DNA of 64,000 nucleotides, taken from assembly GCF_002960425.1 (NCBI RefSeq), contig NZ_POIZ01000087.1:1-64000 (forward strand). The letters are read 5' to 3'. Both the position numbers and the translations under genes were made by a program. The notes beneath the pieces are model-generated. The model had not been told where the DNA came from. It saw only the letters and a list, made by a program, of their open reading frames with translations, and did no database searches. This stretch comes from Streptococcus suis. GTDB taxonomy: Bacteria > Bacillota > Bacilli > Lactobacillales > Streptococcaceae. Numbering within the stretch: position 1 is the first letter of the stretch; each line of letters begins with the position of its first letter. Shown one piece after another: positions 16,776 through 26,830 of the stretch.

Positions 16776-17855
16776 ATGTCAAAAAGACGTTTGATTTTAG
16801 AAGATGGTACTATTTTTGAAGGGGAGGCCTTCGGTGCTGATATGGATGTGACTGGTGAGTTGGTTTTCTCAACTGGGATGACAGGTTATCAGGAATCTAT
16901 CACGGACCAGTCTTATAATGGTCAGATTTTAACCTTTACCTATCCCTTGGTAGGAAATTACGGGATTAACCGTGATGATTACGAGTCAATCAAGCCGACT
17001 TGTAAGGGTGTTGTGGTTAGCGAGTGGGCCCGTCGAGCAAGCAACTGGCGTAATCAGATGACTTTGGATGAATTTTTGAAGGCTAAGAAAATCCCAGCTA
17101 TCTCTGGCATTGACACACGCGCCCTAACTAAAATTATTCGACAGCACGGTACCATGAAGGCAACCTTGGCAAATGTCGGTGATTCTGTGGAGCATTTGAC
17201 AGACCAGTTGAGAGCGACTGTTTTGCCAACCAACAACATCCAGCAAGTATCTACAAAGACGGCCTATCCTGCGCCTGGAGTTGGACGTAGTGTAGTTCTA
17301 GTCGATTTTGGCTTAAAACATTCTATTCTTCGTGAATTGGCCAAGCGTGATTGCAATGTGACAGTTGTTCCTTACGACACAACGGCTGAGGAAATTCTTG
17401 CCCTCAATCCAGATGGCGTCATGCTTTCGAACGGTCCTGGAAACCCAGATGATGTTCCTGAAGCCTTGGATATGATTCGTGGCATTCTTGGGAAAATTCC
17501 AATTTTTGGTATCTGTATGGGGCACCAACTCTTTGCTAAAGCAAATGGGGCAACCACTTACAAGATGAAGTTTGGTCATCGTGGTTTTAATCATGCGGTG
17601 CGTGAAATTGCGACAGGTCGAGTGGACTTTACCAGTCAGAACCATGGTTACGCTGTGGCTCGTGAGGATTTGCCAGAATGTTTGATGATTACTCACGAGG
17701 AAATCAATGACAAATCAGTAGAAGGGGTACGCCACAAGTACCATCCAGGTTTTTCTGTTCAATTCCACCCGGATGCAGCACCTGGTCCACACGATGCAAG
17801 TTATCTTTTCGATGAATTTATGGATTTGATGGATTCGTTTAAAAAAGGGCAGTAA
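16776..17855 (+). CDS. carA: Carbamoyl-phosphate synthase small (glutaminase) subunit
   Basis: 359 residues. The N-terminal CarA domain (about 1-150) is followed by a class I glutamine amidotransferase with nucleophile Cys247 in FGICMGHQ and His331 in [12 protein letters not shown]. The third triad position is Asp333 rather than the usual Glu; by recall this is shared by other streptococci, so probably functional. It supplies ammonia to CarB for arginine and pyrimidine synthesis. It lacks a Shine-Dalgarno directly upstream. Confidence 0.95.
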   Translation: MSKRRLILEDGTIFEGEAFGADMDVTGELVFSTGMTGYQESITDQSYNGQILTFTYPLVGNYGINRDDYESIKPTCKGVVVSEWARRASNWRNQMTLDEFLKAKKIPAISGIDTRALTKIIRQHGTMKATLANVGDSVEHLTDQLRATVLPTNNIQQVSTKTAYPAPGVGRSVVLVDFGLKHSILRELAKRDCNVTVVPYDTTAEEILALNPDGVMLSNGPGNPDDVPEALDMIRGILGKIPIFGICMGHQLFAKANGATTYKMKFGHRGFNHAVREIATGRVDFTSQNHGYAVAREDLPECLMITHEEINDKSVEGVRHKYHPGFSVQFHPDAAPGPHDASYLFDEFMDLMDSFKKGQ

Positions 17856-17884
17856 GGTCTAACTACTATCGAACTAAACCTTAC

Positions 17885-18245
17885 TGCGTCGGACTATTAT
17901 TTAATTCTATCCGGAGAGATAGAAAATAGATAGGCAAGGGACAGGTCAATGGTTGCAGGCAACTCATTTCCCTACGCCTGCCTCTATGGAGGTCAGGCTA
18001 TCCCTTGCACTAGTTTGAAAACTAAAGTAATATCGACTTTAGTTTTCAAACGTCGGACTTATCTTATTTAATGTCGCTCAGAGAGGCGACGAATAGAAAG
18101 GAGTAGGGTGTTCTGTTGCTCGGATTGTGTAATTGAATTCGGGCTACGGACTGGGTCAAAAAGATAGTTTTTCCTCGAACGCAAGGTTCTTGGTCAAACT
18201 CCTATTTTGACTGTGTCCGCTTAACGCCCTTAATATCTTAAAATT
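17885..18245 (+). promoter_or_regulatory. Composite leader of carB, parallel to the carA leader
   Basis: PyrR-like loop CCGGAGAG within CTAT/ATAG at about 17908-17923; GCAAGGGA...TCCCTTGC pairing around an intact GCCTGCCTC/GAGGTCAGGC hairpin; a perfect 16-bp helix (18013-18028 with 18036-18051); a second loop TCAGAGAG in a GTCGC/GCGAC stem (18073-18090); AATAGAAAGGAG; the ~90-nt element; then ATG. No promoter-like sequence was obvious, so it may act on readthrough RNA from carA. Confidence 0.75.
18141..18229 (+). ncRNA. Structured element next to the carB start (copy 2 of 3)
   Basis: Same helices as at carA: GGGC/GCCC, CGGAC/GTCCG (18147-18151 with 18215-18219), and a shortened inner hairpin GAAC/GTTC. 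The 16-nt spacer TTAATATCTTAAAATT leads to the ATG. Confidence 0.7.
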
Positions 18246-21200
18246 ATGCCAAAACGTACGGATATTAAGAAAATTATGGTGATTGGGTCTGGTCCGATTA
18301 TTATCGGTCAGGCTGCGGAGTTTGATTATGCTGGGACTCAGGCTTGTTTGGCTTTGAAGGAAGAAGGCTATAGTGTTGTCCTGGTCAATTCAAACCCTGC
18401 GACCATCATGACTGACAAGGAAATTGCGGACAAGGTCTATATTGAACCTATTACGCTTGAATTTGTCACACGGATTTTACGGAAGGAGCGTCCAGATGCT
18501 CTCTTGCCAACTCTTGGTGGTCAGACAGGTCTCAATATGGCCATGGAATTATCTAAGGCTGGTATTTTAGATGAGCTTGGGGTTGAGTTGTTGGGAACTA
18601 AACTGTCTGCAATTGATCAGGCAGAGGACCGCGACCTCTTCAAACAACTCATGGAAGACCTCAATCAGCCTATTCCTGAGTCAACGATTGTGACGACAGT
18701 TGAAGAATCCTTGGAATTTGCTGCTGAAATTGGCTATCCTGTCATCGTTCGTCCAGCCTTCACGCTGGGTGGAACTGGTGGTGGTATGTGTGCCAATGAA
18801 GAAGAGTTGCGTGAGATTGCTGAAAATGGTTTGAAATTGTCACCAGTGACCCAGTGTTTGATTGAGCGTTCGATTGCTGGTTTCAAGGAAATCGAATACG
18901 AAGTCATGCGTGATGCGGCTGACAATGCCTTGGTCGTATGTAACATGGAAAACTTTGACCCTGTGGGAATTCATACAGGAGATTCTATCGTATTTGCCCC
19001 AACGCAGACGCTTTCGGATATTGAAAACCAGATGTTGCGTGATGCCAGTCTCAGCATTATTCGCGCCCTCAAAATCGAAGGGGGCTGTAATGTGCAGTTG
19101 GCGCTGGATCCACATAGTTTCAAATACTATGTCATCGAAGTCAATCCTCGTGTGTCCCGTTCGTCTGCCTTGGCATCGAAAGCGACAGGTTATCCTATTG
19201 CCAAATTGGCAGCAAAAATTGCGGTTGGCTTGACCTTGGATGAAATGGTGAACCCTGTTACAGGAACAACCTATGCCATGTTTGAGCCTGCTCTTGACTA
19301 CGTTGTGGCAAAAATTCCACGTTTCCCGTTTGATAAGTTTGAAAAAGGGGAGCGCCGCCTTGGAACACAGATGAAGGCAACTGGAGAGGTCATGGCCATC
19401 GGTCGTAACATTGAAGAAAGCCTACTCAAGGCCTGCCGTTCCTTGGAAATCGGTGTTTACCACAATGAAATGCCAGAACTCAGCCAAGTGACAGATGACC
19501 AAATGGTTGAAAAGATTGTCAAGGCTCAAGATGACCGACTCTTCTATCTTTCAGAAGCCCTTCGCCGTGGCTATACAGTAGAAGAATTGGCTCAGTTGAC
19601 CAAGATTGATGTCTTCTTCCTCGATAAATTGCTTCATATCTTAGAAATCGAGCAGGAATTGGCAATCAATCACGATAATATTGATTTATTGAAAAAAGCC
19701 AAGAAATACGGTTTTGCAGACCGCAAGATTGCAGAACTCTGGGGCAGAACTGAATCCTACATTCGTCAACTGCGGACAGAGCACAAAATTGTCCCTGTTT
19801 ACAAGATGGTGGACACTTGTGCGGCTGAGTTCGAAAGTACAACGCCATATTTCTATTCAACCTATGAGTGGGAAAATGAGTCCATCCGTTCGGAGAAAGA
19901 GTCTGTTTTGGTGCTGGGTTCTGGTCCAATTCGTATCGGACAAGGTGTGGAGTTTGACTATGCGACGGTGCATTCTGTCAAGGCTATTCAGGCAGCTGGC
20001 TACGAAGCCATCATTATGAACTCAAACCCTGAAACTGTGTCAACTGACTTTTCGGTTTCGGACAAGCTTTACTTTGAGCCATTGACCTTGGAAGATGTCT
20101 TGAATGTGATTGACCTTGAGAAACCAAAAGGGGTTATCGTTCAGTTCGGTGGCCAGACGGCCATCAATTTGGCAGAACCATTGGCCAAAGCAGGCATTCC
20201 AATCTTGGGGACACAGGTGGCGGATTTGGATAGAGCTGAAGACAGGGATTTATTTGAAAAAGCCCTGAAAGACCTAGGGATTCCACAGCCACCAGGCCAA
20301 ACCGCAACCAACGAAGAGGAAGCTCTTGAAGCGGCCCGCAAAATTGGGTTCCCGGTGCTTGTTCGTCCCTCTTATGTCTTGGGCGGTCGTGCTATGGAAA
20401 TTGTCGAAAATGAAGCAGACTTACGTTCCTATATGAGAACGGCGGTTAAGGCTTCGCCAGAGCACCCAGTTTTGGTGGATTCTTACATCGTCGGTCGTGA
20501 GTGTGAAGTGGATGCTATTTCAGATGGTAAGGATGTCTTGATTCCGGGTATTATGGAGCATATCGAGCGCGCTGGGGTTCACTCAGGTGACTCTATGGCA
20601 GTTTATCCCCCACAAACCTTGTCTAAAGAGGTACAGGCGACCATTGCAGACTACACCAAACGCTTGGCAATCGGTCTTAACTGCATCGGTATGATGAATA
20701 TCCAGTTTGTTATTAAGGATGAGACGGTCTATGTCATTGAGGTCAATCCTCGTGCCAGTCGTACGGTGCCATTCTTGTCCAAAGTCACAGACATTCCAAT
20801 GGCTCAGGTTGCAACCAAATTGATTTTGGGACAAAGCCTTGCGGAACTTGGTTACCAAGACGGTCTTTATCCTGAGAGCAAGCAAGTGCACGTCAAGGCA
20901 CCGGTCTTCTCGTTCACAAAACTAGCTAAAGTTGACAGTTTGTTAGGACCTGAAATGAAATCTACTGGTGAGATTATGGGGTCAGACTTGACGTTGGAGA
21001 AAGCACTTTATAAGGCTTTTGAAGCAAGCTATCAACACCTATCTGAGTTTGGCAACGTTGTATTTACCATTGCGGATGAAGACAAGGAAGAAGCTCTTGG
21101 ACTTGCCCAACGCTTCCATGAACTAGGCTATGGTCTGCTAGCTACGGCAGGTACAGCTACCTATCTGGCTGATAAGGGACTATCCGTGACAACTGTTGGC

Positions 21201-21425
21201 AAATTGGGCGATGCAGCTTATCAAGATATTCCAAGTCTTGTTCGGGCAGGTAAGGTCCAGGCTATTATCAATACGGTTGGTAAAAAACGTGTAGCCGATG
21301 GCGACGGTCAGGTCATTCGAAGCTCTGCTATTGAAGGAGGAATTCCACTCTTTACAGCCCTTGATACAGCAGAAGCTATGATTAAGGTGTTGGAAAGCCG
21401 TAGCTTTATGACACAGGCAATATAG
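18246..21425 (+). CDS. carB: Carbamoyl-phosphate synthase large subunit
   Basis: 1059 residues, full length: two homologous ATP-grasp halves (N-terminal half for carboxyphosphate, C-terminal half for carbamate phosphorylation). Paired signatures include [26 protein letters not shown] and [21 protein letters not shown]. The last ~150 residues form the MGS-like allosteric domain that binds UMP in many homologs. It makes carbamoyl phosphate for PyrB. Its start also lacks a Shine-Dalgarno. The terminator at 21448-21475 ends the pyrimidine block. Confidence 0.97.
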   Translation: MPKRTDIKKIMVIGSGPIIIGQAAEFDYAGTQACLALKEEGYSVVLVNSNPATIMTDKEIADKVYIEPITLEFVTRILRKERPDALLPTLGGQTGLNMAMELSKAGILDELGVELLGTKLSAIDQAEDRDLFKQLMEDLNQPIPESTIVTTVEESLEFAAEIGYPVIVRPAFTLGGTGGGMCANEEELREIAENGLKLSPVTQCLIERSIAGFKEIEYEVMRDAADNALVVCNMENFDPVGIHTGDSIVFAPTQTLSDIENQMLRDASLSIIRALKIEGGCNVQLALDPHSFKYYVIEVNPRVSRSSALASKATGYPIAKLAAKIAVGLTLDEMVNPVTGTTYAMFEPALDYVVAKIPRFPFDKFEKGERRLGTQMKATGEVMAIGRNIEESLLKACRSLEIGVYHNEMPELSQVTDDQMVEKIVKAQDDRLFYLSEALRRGYTVEELAQLTKIDVFFLDKLLHILEIEQELAINHDNIDLLKKAKKYGFADRKIAELWGRTESYIRQLRTEHKIVPVYKMVDTCAAEFESTTPYFYSTYEWENESIRSEKESVLVLGSGPIRIGQGVEFDYATVHSVKAIQAAGYEAIIMNSNPETVSTDFSVSDKLYFEPLTLEDVLNVIDLEKPKGVIVQFGGQTAINLAEPLAKAGIPILGTQVADLDRAEDRDLFEKALKDLGIPQPPGQTATNEEEALEAARKIGFPVLVRPSYVLGGRAMEIVENEADLRSYMRTAVKASPEHPVLVDSYIVGRECEVDAISDGKDVLIPGIMEHIERAGVHSGDSMAVYPPQTLSKEVQATIADYTKRLAIGLNCIGMMNIQFVIKDETVYVIEVNPRASRTVPFLSKVTDIPMAQVATKLILGQSLAELGYQDGLYPESKQVHVKAPVFSFTKLAKVDSLLGPEMKSTGEIMGSDLTLEKALYKAFEASYQHLSEFGNVVFTIADEDKEEALGLAQRFHELGYGLLATAGTATYLADKGLSVTTVGKLGDAAYQDIPSLVRAGKVQAIINTVGKKRVADGDGQVIRSSAIEGGIPLFTALDTAEAMIKVLESRSFMTQAI

Positions 21426-21447
21426 TATAATTAGAAAATAGCAATAT

Positions 21448-21475
21448 AGACGACTTCGCAAGAGGTCGTCTTTTT
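21448..21475 (+). terminator. Terminator after carB
   Basis: GACGAC (TTCGCAAGAG) GTCGTC stem with TTTTT. A TATAAT for the next gene follows at about 21478-21483. Confidence 0.85.
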
Positions 21476-21532
21476 GATATAATAGAGTTGTAATTATAAC
21501 TAGTAGATCGGCAAGGTAAATAAGGGAATAAA

Positions 21533-21982
21533 ATGAAAATGGAAAAAATGACAGTAGAAGAGTTCTTACAACTGAAGAAGGATGCTCAGGTATCCTTGCT
21601 TCTATTTATTGTTTTTGGAGTTTTCTTGTTTTCAAGTATGTTTTATATTACAGCGATTGGGGCGAGAACACAAATGTACAATTCACTTGTGACGATGGTG
21701 TTTCTATCTGTGTTGATGAGTGCAGTCAGACCCTATGTTTTTTCCAAAAATATCTTAGAGAAAAAACAACCTGAGCTGAAACAGTATTCGACAAAGGGCT
21801 ACTCAGTTTCTAGTGCCTTTCTAAAAAGGGTTTTTCTAGTTTATTCGGTTGCGATTATTGTGGTTGTATTCGGTTTTGCTTCTGCCTACGCAACTCGGGT
21901 TGAGACCATCCTTCCCGATGATACTTTACCAAGTCTGGAACAGAAGTCTATTATTGAATTAGAGCTTGAGGAAGATCAATGA
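21533..21982 (+). CDS. Small membrane protein of unknown function
   Basis: 149 residues, four hydrophobic segments in two pairs (about 20-42, 50-66, 100-122), with an acidic C-terminal tail (ELELEEDQ). AAGGGAATAAA precedes the ATG. Its stop overlaps the next ATG (ATGA), so the two genes are translationally coupled. Together they lie directly before the headless TNT toxin cassette and may be part of the same accessory insertion. Confidence 0.55.
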   Translation: MKMEKMTVEEFLQLKKDAQVSLLLFIVFGVFLFSSMFYITAIGARTQMYNSLVTMVFLSVLMSAVRPYVFSKNILEKKQPELKQYSTKGYSVSSAFLKRVFLVYSVAIIVVVFGFASAYATRVETILPDDTLPSLEQKSIIELELEEDQ

Positions 21983-22242
21983 CAAAGCAAGAATTACTGA
22001 ATTTTGTGGAAGCTCACCAATCTGAAATAGGGGCATTTACTATTATGCCAGGAAGAAAATTTGGAGGGCAATTTACTCTCGGCTACTATTTTGATGAGGA
22101 ATCACAAAAATATAAAGTGTATGAAATGAGTGAGAGACAAGTCATGTTTATACGAGAAGAGTGTTCTGATGAAGCTGAAGCGATGGAGAAACTATATGAA
22201 TGGATTGTTTTTAAATTTCATATAACTGAAAAGCTTATTTAG
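21979..22242 (+). CDS. Small soluble immunity-like protein
   Basis: 87 residues. Pattern: FGGQFTLGYYFDEESQKYKVYEMSERQ (beta strands) then acidic DEAEAMEKLYEWIVFK helix. It has the look of immunity proteins of the Imm59 type (recalled, low certainty). Coupled to the membrane protein upstream by a 4-nt overlap. Confidence 0.45.
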   Translation: MTKQELLNFVEAHQSEIGAFTIMPGRKFGGQFTLGYYFDEESQKYKVYEMSERQVMFIREECSDEAEAMEKLYEWIVFKFHITEKLI

Positions 22243-22283
22243 ATTTATCCATAGACTCGATCGAAATTATAGAGGCCTCTGTT

Positions 22284-23276
22284 TAGGGACTTCAAAGCCA
22301 ACTTTCTCACATTGAAGTCTCAAGCCCAAGCCAAATTCAGCTCAACGCTCGTCAGGGTCAGGATTTTGTGGACTTGCAAACGGTTGAGTTTGGTAAAATC
22401 GCCAGCAAGGTCGAGAATAACATCACGATCAAGATGACGGTTGATGGCGTTGAGCAGAAAATCCGAGTGGATGCGATTGGTTTTGACGAGGCAGGCAACA
22501 TCCGCATTCAGGAATACACGACTGCTCAGAGTGGTTTGAAGTCTAGTCGCCAGAACCTCTTGGAAGACTTGTCCAAGTACGGCGGCACCATTGTCGGCGC
22601 AGGCAAGGGTGACTTTGTCGGCGGTGTTGAGATACCCAAGGGCACACGGATTGATGTCGTGTCGCAGAAGACGAATAACATTGTTATTGATAAGCATAGC
22701 AACACGTTTGAGGTAATCACCTTAGAAAATGGGGAAACTGCCTATCTGTCTAAATCAACAGACTTTAACGGGAACCCCCTTCCTGTTAGATCGCTGGATT
22801 ATTTGAAACCAGACGGAACCATTAATTGGCCGCCAAAAGGAACAGATGGATTTGTCGTGGATTCCTCAGGGGTTCCAAAAACAAGTGATGCAAATCTAAC
22901 AACAGGAATGTTGGTGGACCGATATGGCGAGTCAGGTGGAACGTTTGTCAGTCCAATTATTGATGGAGATTCGTATCCATATGAATCCCGGGGATTGCCT
23001 TACCCAGAAAGTTATCAACAGAAGCATACATATGAAGTAGTTATGGATATTAATAAGGCGAATTATGAAGAGGCGTTCAGTAAATTGACACCGGCTGAAC
23101 AGACCGACTTGCTTGGGAAAATGGAACGGTATAAGTTTTCCGCGGAGGATATTTACAACCCACAAATCGGAGAAATCGCAGAGGTATTCGGAGCAGGTGG
23201 CGGAAAGCAGATTAAGCTGGGTACGAGTGTTTCTATTTATGAAAAGCTAGGTTTTTTAAGGGAGGTGACTAACTAA
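22284..23276 (+). pseudogene. Headless C-terminal toxin cassette with TNT (NAD glycohydrolase) domain
   Basis: The frame is open from just after a TAG at about 22281-22283, beginning in the middle of a protein (coding for QSQLSHIEV). The only initiation candidate is a GTG at 22368 with a poor ribosome site, giving 302 residues. It encodes a pre-toxin linker, then a TNT-like domain: LTTGMLVDRYGESGGTFVSP, ESRGLPYPESY, and the C-terminal FGAGGGKQIKL plus LREV end. In TNT toxins this fold hydrolyses NAD. The N-terminal LXG/secretion part is absent, so it is probably a silent recombination cassette. The immunity gene starts at its stop codon. Confidence 0.7.
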
Positions 23277-23920
23277 TGTCAGTTTTATTGCAACAAAGAC
23301 AACTGCTACAAGAAGAAATAGAACGTCGTAATTATCAAACCTTACGCTATTCTATCTTAGGAGACAAAAGTCTAGACGAGTGGCAAGTTCGTATTGATTT
23401 TGATGACAACAATCAGGTGTACCAAGTTTATGCGACACTGGATCGTGCATCCGTTAGAGGAAAATATGAATTTAATGATTTTGAAGAAGCAAAAAATAAG
23501 TTTTTGCGCCTTCTTGATTTAACAGTGTCATCCAATAAATTCAATGTAGAACAGGGAGAAACGCCCGAATACTATTCTCCATTATGGAGTTTAAGTAAAC
23601 CCATTTCCTTGGATACAACAACCATCGACTCTATCGGCGTTGTGGACGGTCATCTTGAATTATTACTAGCAGATGGGAACGAATGGCTTACTGACACTGA
23701 ACAAGACCACCTCCTCAAACTCCAGGAGAAGCTGAACAACTACATCCACTTTATCGAAAGCAAGCAGTATGTGGACAGCTACGGGGATGACTTTACAGAA
23801 AAGGTTATCAATCTGACTTTTCAGTATGCCCCATCAGATAGCGGTCTTGCTTTCCTTGTGCAAGTTCAAAAAGTATTACAGCCAACAGATATTCGTTTGA
23901 AGGTTGTTGTGCCAGAGTAG
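23276..23920 (+). CDS. Probable immunity protein for the TNT toxin (DUF6572-like C-terminus)
   Basis: 214 residues; its ATG overlaps the toxin stop, the usual toxin-immunity coupling. The N-terminal ~110 residues are an alpha/beta domain. The C-terminal part has IDSIGVVDGHLELLLADGNEW, then LQEKLNNYIHFIESKQY, the pattern of DUF6572 proteins that accompany toxins. It presumably binds the catalytic domain and blocks NAD hydrolysis. Intact frame, so it could still protect against an incoming toxin. Confidence 0.65.
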   Translation: MSVLLQQRQLLQEEIERRNYQTLRYSILGDKSLDEWQVRIDFDDNNQVYQVYATLDRASVRGKYEFNDFEEAKNKFLRLLDLTVSSNKFNVEQGETPEYYSPLWSLSKPISLDTTTIDSIGVVDGHLELLLADGNEWLTDTEQDHLLKLQEKLNNYIHFIESKQYVDSYGDDFTEKVINLTFQYAPSDSGLAFLVQVQKVLQPTDIRLKVVVPE

Positions 23921-23975
23921 AGCCTTTTCTACAAAATGAAGACAGTATTTTCTGTATTTCTGGTAAAATAGACTT

Positions 23976-24758
23976 ATGAAAGTAATCGTTACAACAAGTT
24001 TGGGAATGGATGAGCACTTGGTCCAAAAGGCAAAAAATCTGGCGAAAGAGTTAGGGTTTGCCTACTGTGACCGACGGAAGCAAGCTGTGAAGGTCTTTCT
24101 CAAGCAAGCGGATGCAGTCTTGGTAGTCTATAAGGATCGATTGGTCATTGAACAAAAAGAAGGGCAAAAACTCTTTTTCCACCCCGATACCGCTATGTTG
24201 CGTATCAAGTCTGGACGCGATCCACTTTTGGAGTTAGTGGGGGAGGGCAGGAAATCAATTCTAGACTGTACTATGGGCTTAGCTTCAGATAGTATTGTGC
24301 TAGCTAGTGCAGGTCATCATGTGACAGCCTTGGAGAGTTCTCAGCTCATTCATTTTATCGTGAGCCTGGGCCTACAAAAGTTTGATTGTGGGAAATCAGA
24401 GGTTAATCAAGCTATGCGGTCTATTCAGACCCTTTGGACAGATAGTTTGACATATTTGAAAGAACAGGCGGATCAATCTGTTGATGTTATATACCTTGAC
24501 CCCATGTTTTCGCAAGAGATTACGGAGTCTGACAATCTTGACGGACTGAAACCCTTTGCTGATTACACAGCCCTATCTGAAGAATTTTTGAGCGAATGCA
24601 AGCGCGTGGCCAGAAAGAAAATTATTATCAAGGCTCATTTTAGAGATGAAGTTTTTGAAGAATTCGGCTTTGAACGTCATGTCAGACCCAATCAAAAATT
24701 TCATTATGGAGAAATCATTTTGGAGGAAAATGATGAAAATTTTAGTAACAGGTTTTGA
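23976..24758 (+). CDS. RsmJ-like class I SAM-dependent methyltransferase
   Basis: 260 residues: SAM-binding [18 protein letters not shown] and catalytic-type DPMF in [12 protein letters not shown], a layout like RsmJ (16S rRNA G1516 N2-methyltransferase). Firmicutes homologs are mostly unproven. It overlaps the start of pcp by 26 nt, so the two are coupled. The ATG at 23976 comes ~9 nt after a TAAAAT-type -10, so its leader is very short and it has no clear Shine-Dalgarno. Confidence 0.65.
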   Translation: MKVIVTTSLGMDEHLVQKAKNLAKELGFAYCDRRKQAVKVFLKQADAVLVVYKDRLVIEQKEGQKLFFHPDTAMLRIKSGRDPLLELVGEGRKSILDCTMGLASDSIVLASAGHHVTALESSQLIHFIVSLGLQKFDCGKSEVNQAMRSIQTLWTDSLTYLKEQADQSVDVIYLDPMFSQEITESDNLDGLKPFADYTALSEEFLSECKRVARKKIIIKAHFRDEVFEEFGFERHVRPNQKFHYGEIILEENDENFSNRF

Positions 24759-25380
24759 TCCCTTTGGTGGTGAGGCCATCAATCCAGCTTTAGAAACCAT
24801 CAAGTCCTTACCCCCTACCATAGCAGGTGCAGAGATTATAATTGTCGAAGTTCCGACTGTTTTTGATAAGGCTGCTCGTGTTTTAGAAGAAAAAATGGCA
24901 GAATATCAACCCGATGCAGTGCTTTGCATTGGACAAGCAGGGGGACGTGTAGATTTGACACCCGAGCGTGTGGCCATCAACCAGGATGATGCTCGCATTC
25001 CTGACAATGAGGGGCAACAACCCATTGACAAGACCATTCGTTCAGATGGACCAGCAGCATATTTTTCAACCCTACCTATCAAGGCCATGGTCGAAGCCAT
25101 TCGTTCTGTGGGCATTCCAGCTTCTGTTTCAAACACCGCCGGCACCTTTGTCTGCAACCATCTCATGTATCAGGCCCTGTATCTGGCTGAAAAATCCTTT
25201 CCTAATACTAAGGCAGGCTTCCTCCATATTCCCTATCTTCCTGAGCAGGTCGTGGACAAGCCAGGTGTTCCGTCCATGTCCCTTGAGGTGATAGTCAAAG
25301 GGATAGAAGCGGCCATTTCAGCCATTGTAGCATATGAGGACAAGGAAGACATCAAAACTGTTGGAGGGGCGACGCATTGA
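24733..25380 (+). CDS. pcp: Pyrrolidone-carboxylate (pyroglutamyl) peptidase
   Basis: 215 residues, taking the ATG at 24733 (TGGAGG upstream; ATG 24730 also possible). Cysteine-peptidase C15 triad: Glu in TPERVAIN, Cys in [13 protein letters not shown], His in [11 protein letters not shown]. It removes N-terminal pyroglutamate from peptides in the cytosol. The stop overlaps the ATG of the next gene (TGATG). Confidence 0.93.
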   Translation: MKILVTGFDPFGGEAINPALETIKSLPPTIAGAEIIIVEVPTVFDKAARVLEEKMAEYQPDAVLCIGQAGGRVDLTPERVAINQDDARIPDNEGQQPIDKTIRSDGPAAYFSTLPIKAMVEAIRSVGIPASVSNTAGTFVCNHLMYQALYLAEKSFPNTKAGFLHIPYLPEQVVDKPGVPSMSLEVIVKGIEAAISAIVAYEDKEDIKTVGGATH

Positions 25381-25688
25381 TGGATGGAAAATGGCAGAGC
25401 AGGCAACGTGTTGAGCAGATGGAAAGCATATTTAATCGTCAACTCCAGCTCTTTTCAAGCATACGGGCTCTCCTTGAACAAGTTGAAACCAGCCAATCGG
25501 CTTATCTGGACTTGCTAGAGTATTATCAAAGCCCAACCTTCTTAGAAGATATGGATTTGGCTGATAGGGGGGAATTTAAAAATCTTCCCTGCGGTGTCTT
25601 GAGTGAGGATGGCGTCTATAATCTGCTTGTAGATAGAAAAGAATTGGCGACTAAGCTAAGAGAATGTGCAGACTTCCTGGATGTGTAA
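25380..25688 (+). CDS. DUF4298-type small protein
   Basis: 102 residues from the ATG at 25380, coupled to pcp by a TGATG overlap. Helical N-terminus (RVEQMESIFNRQLQLF), then YLDLLEYYQSPTFLEDMDLADRG and LPCGVLSEDGVYNLL, the signature of DUF4298. No known function. Confidence 0.7.
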   Translation: MDGKWQSRQRVEQMESIFNRQLQLFSSIRALLEQVETSQSAYLDLLEYYQSPTFLEDMDLADRGEFKNLPCGVLSEDGVYNLLVDRKELATKLRECADFLDV

Positions 25689-25701
25689 GATTGGAGAAGA
25701 T

Positions 25702-26084
25702 ATGGCAAATAGGATTGAGGAAGTCTTAGAATTATATCAGCAAGTTGTCTTGGAAAAGGATGTGGACTTGATGTTGTCCTTGTATTGTGATGATGTTGTC
25801 ATTTACGATGTGGCTGGGTAATGGTCCCTGTCTGGCAAGCAGGACTTGTCAAAGATGGTTGCGGCTTGGTTTCAGGATATTGGGTCAGATAGGGTAGAAG
25901 GAGCTATTCAAATCTGGAAATCCAATCCTCCCAGACCTGTGTCTTTGCCTATTTTGATGCGACTTTTTCAAAAATTGGCCGTGAGCAGTCTGTCACAGAC
26001 CGTTTCACACTGGGGCTTATTTACGACAAAGACTGGAAAATCAAACACCAGCACGCTAGCCATCCATTAGAAATCAGTCATTAA
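25702..26084 (+). pseudogene. SnoaL/NTF2-like gene broken by a stop and a frameshift
   Basis: The ATG at 25702 opens a frame for an NTF2-like fold (MANRIEEVLELYQQVVLEKD, then VVIYDVAG) which hits TAA at 25819-25821 (codon 40). The frame resumes directly (WSLSGKQDLSKMVAAWFQD) to about 25925, where one base in the CCTCCC run is out of register. The true continuation is in the next frame (SQTCVFAYFDATFSKIGREQ ... HPLEISH, TAA at 26082-26084). Two independent lesions make it a dead gene. Ancestral function probably a ketosteroid-isomerase-like protein. Confidence 0.8.
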
Positions 26085-26085
26085 G

Positions 26086-26181
26086 GTTTGCGTAAATAAT
26101 ATTATGTAAACAAAGATAAACTACTTTCATCTCATTGAGAGTAGTTTTTGTCTTTTTCAGTCATTTTCTGATATACTGGAA
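26086..26181 (+). repeat. Direct repeat R1 with terminator and -10 motif
   Basis: About 85-95 bp, nearly identical to 27605-27700. Contains the palindromic GTAAA...TTATGTAAAC motif, a terminator (ACTACTTTC ... GAGAGTAGTTTTTG) and GATATACT. R1 abuts the truncated left side of the IS200 remnant. Confidence 0.85.
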
Positions 26182-26186
26182 TAGTT

Positions 26187-26760
26187 TTCACACCTAAGTA
26201 TCGGAGAAAATCTATTTACTACAAAATTAGACAGGAGTTAATTGATATTTTCCGTCATCTATGTCAATACAAAGGCGTGGAAATTATTGAGGGACACATG
26301 ATGCCAGACCATGTTCATATGCTTGTCTTGATCCCACCGAAACTTTCGATTTCCGATTTTATGGAATATTTGAAAAGCAAAAGTGCTCTAATGATATTTG
26401 ATAAACATGCCAATTTAAAATATGAGTATGGAAATCGAAAGTTTTGGGCTAGAGGCTACTATGTTAGTACCGTTGGGCTGAACGAAAAGACAGTTGCGAA
26501 ATATATTCGCGAGTAAACAACTAATCTGGGAGATTAGTTGTTCAATGACATTGCACTTGATTCTTGAGTGTCAAAGAGTATGAAGACCCATTTTCAGATG
26601 GCAGTTTTAGAACAAAATAAAAGCCCGTTGTTACGGGCTTTAGTCAAGTAATTATAGCACTAACCTGAACGAAGTTCAGCGAACGTCTTTAGACGTCGCT
26701 GGAGAGAAACGGCTTATAGCCGGTGTACAAGCCACCCGTTTTCACGGGTGGTTATGACTT
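26187..26760 (+). mobile_element. IS200/IS605-type remnant with decayed tnpA
   Basis: The coding frame begins mid-protein (FTPKYRRKS at 26187) and continues through MPDHVHMLV (HUH motif) to KYIRE, the catalytic Tyr region. A TAA at 26514-26516 then starts a perfect inverted repeat (AACAACTAATCT-GGG-AGATTAGTTGTT, 26516-26542), after which C-terminal codons (VKEYEDPFSD) reappear near 26571-26604. The right-end hairpin CCACCCGTTTTCACGGGTGG (26732-26751) is intact. The first ~17 residues are missing, so it is inactive on its own. Confidence 0.85.
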
Positions 26761-26830
26761 ATTGGTATTGCAAACGTTTTCGTTGTGGGGTATAATAGAA
26801 AAAATGCTGTCTAAAGATTAGGAGAAAGAC

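Noticed and set aside
16160..18245. Reading the car leaders as self-splicing introns
   Set aside because: Size and sequence lack group I or group II core motifs, and the coding sequences are intact from their ATGs, so nothing needs to be spliced.
26766..26779. Confident CcpA cre site before the HAD gene
   Set aside because: Two positions deviate from consensus, so it is mentioned only as tentative in the gene entry.
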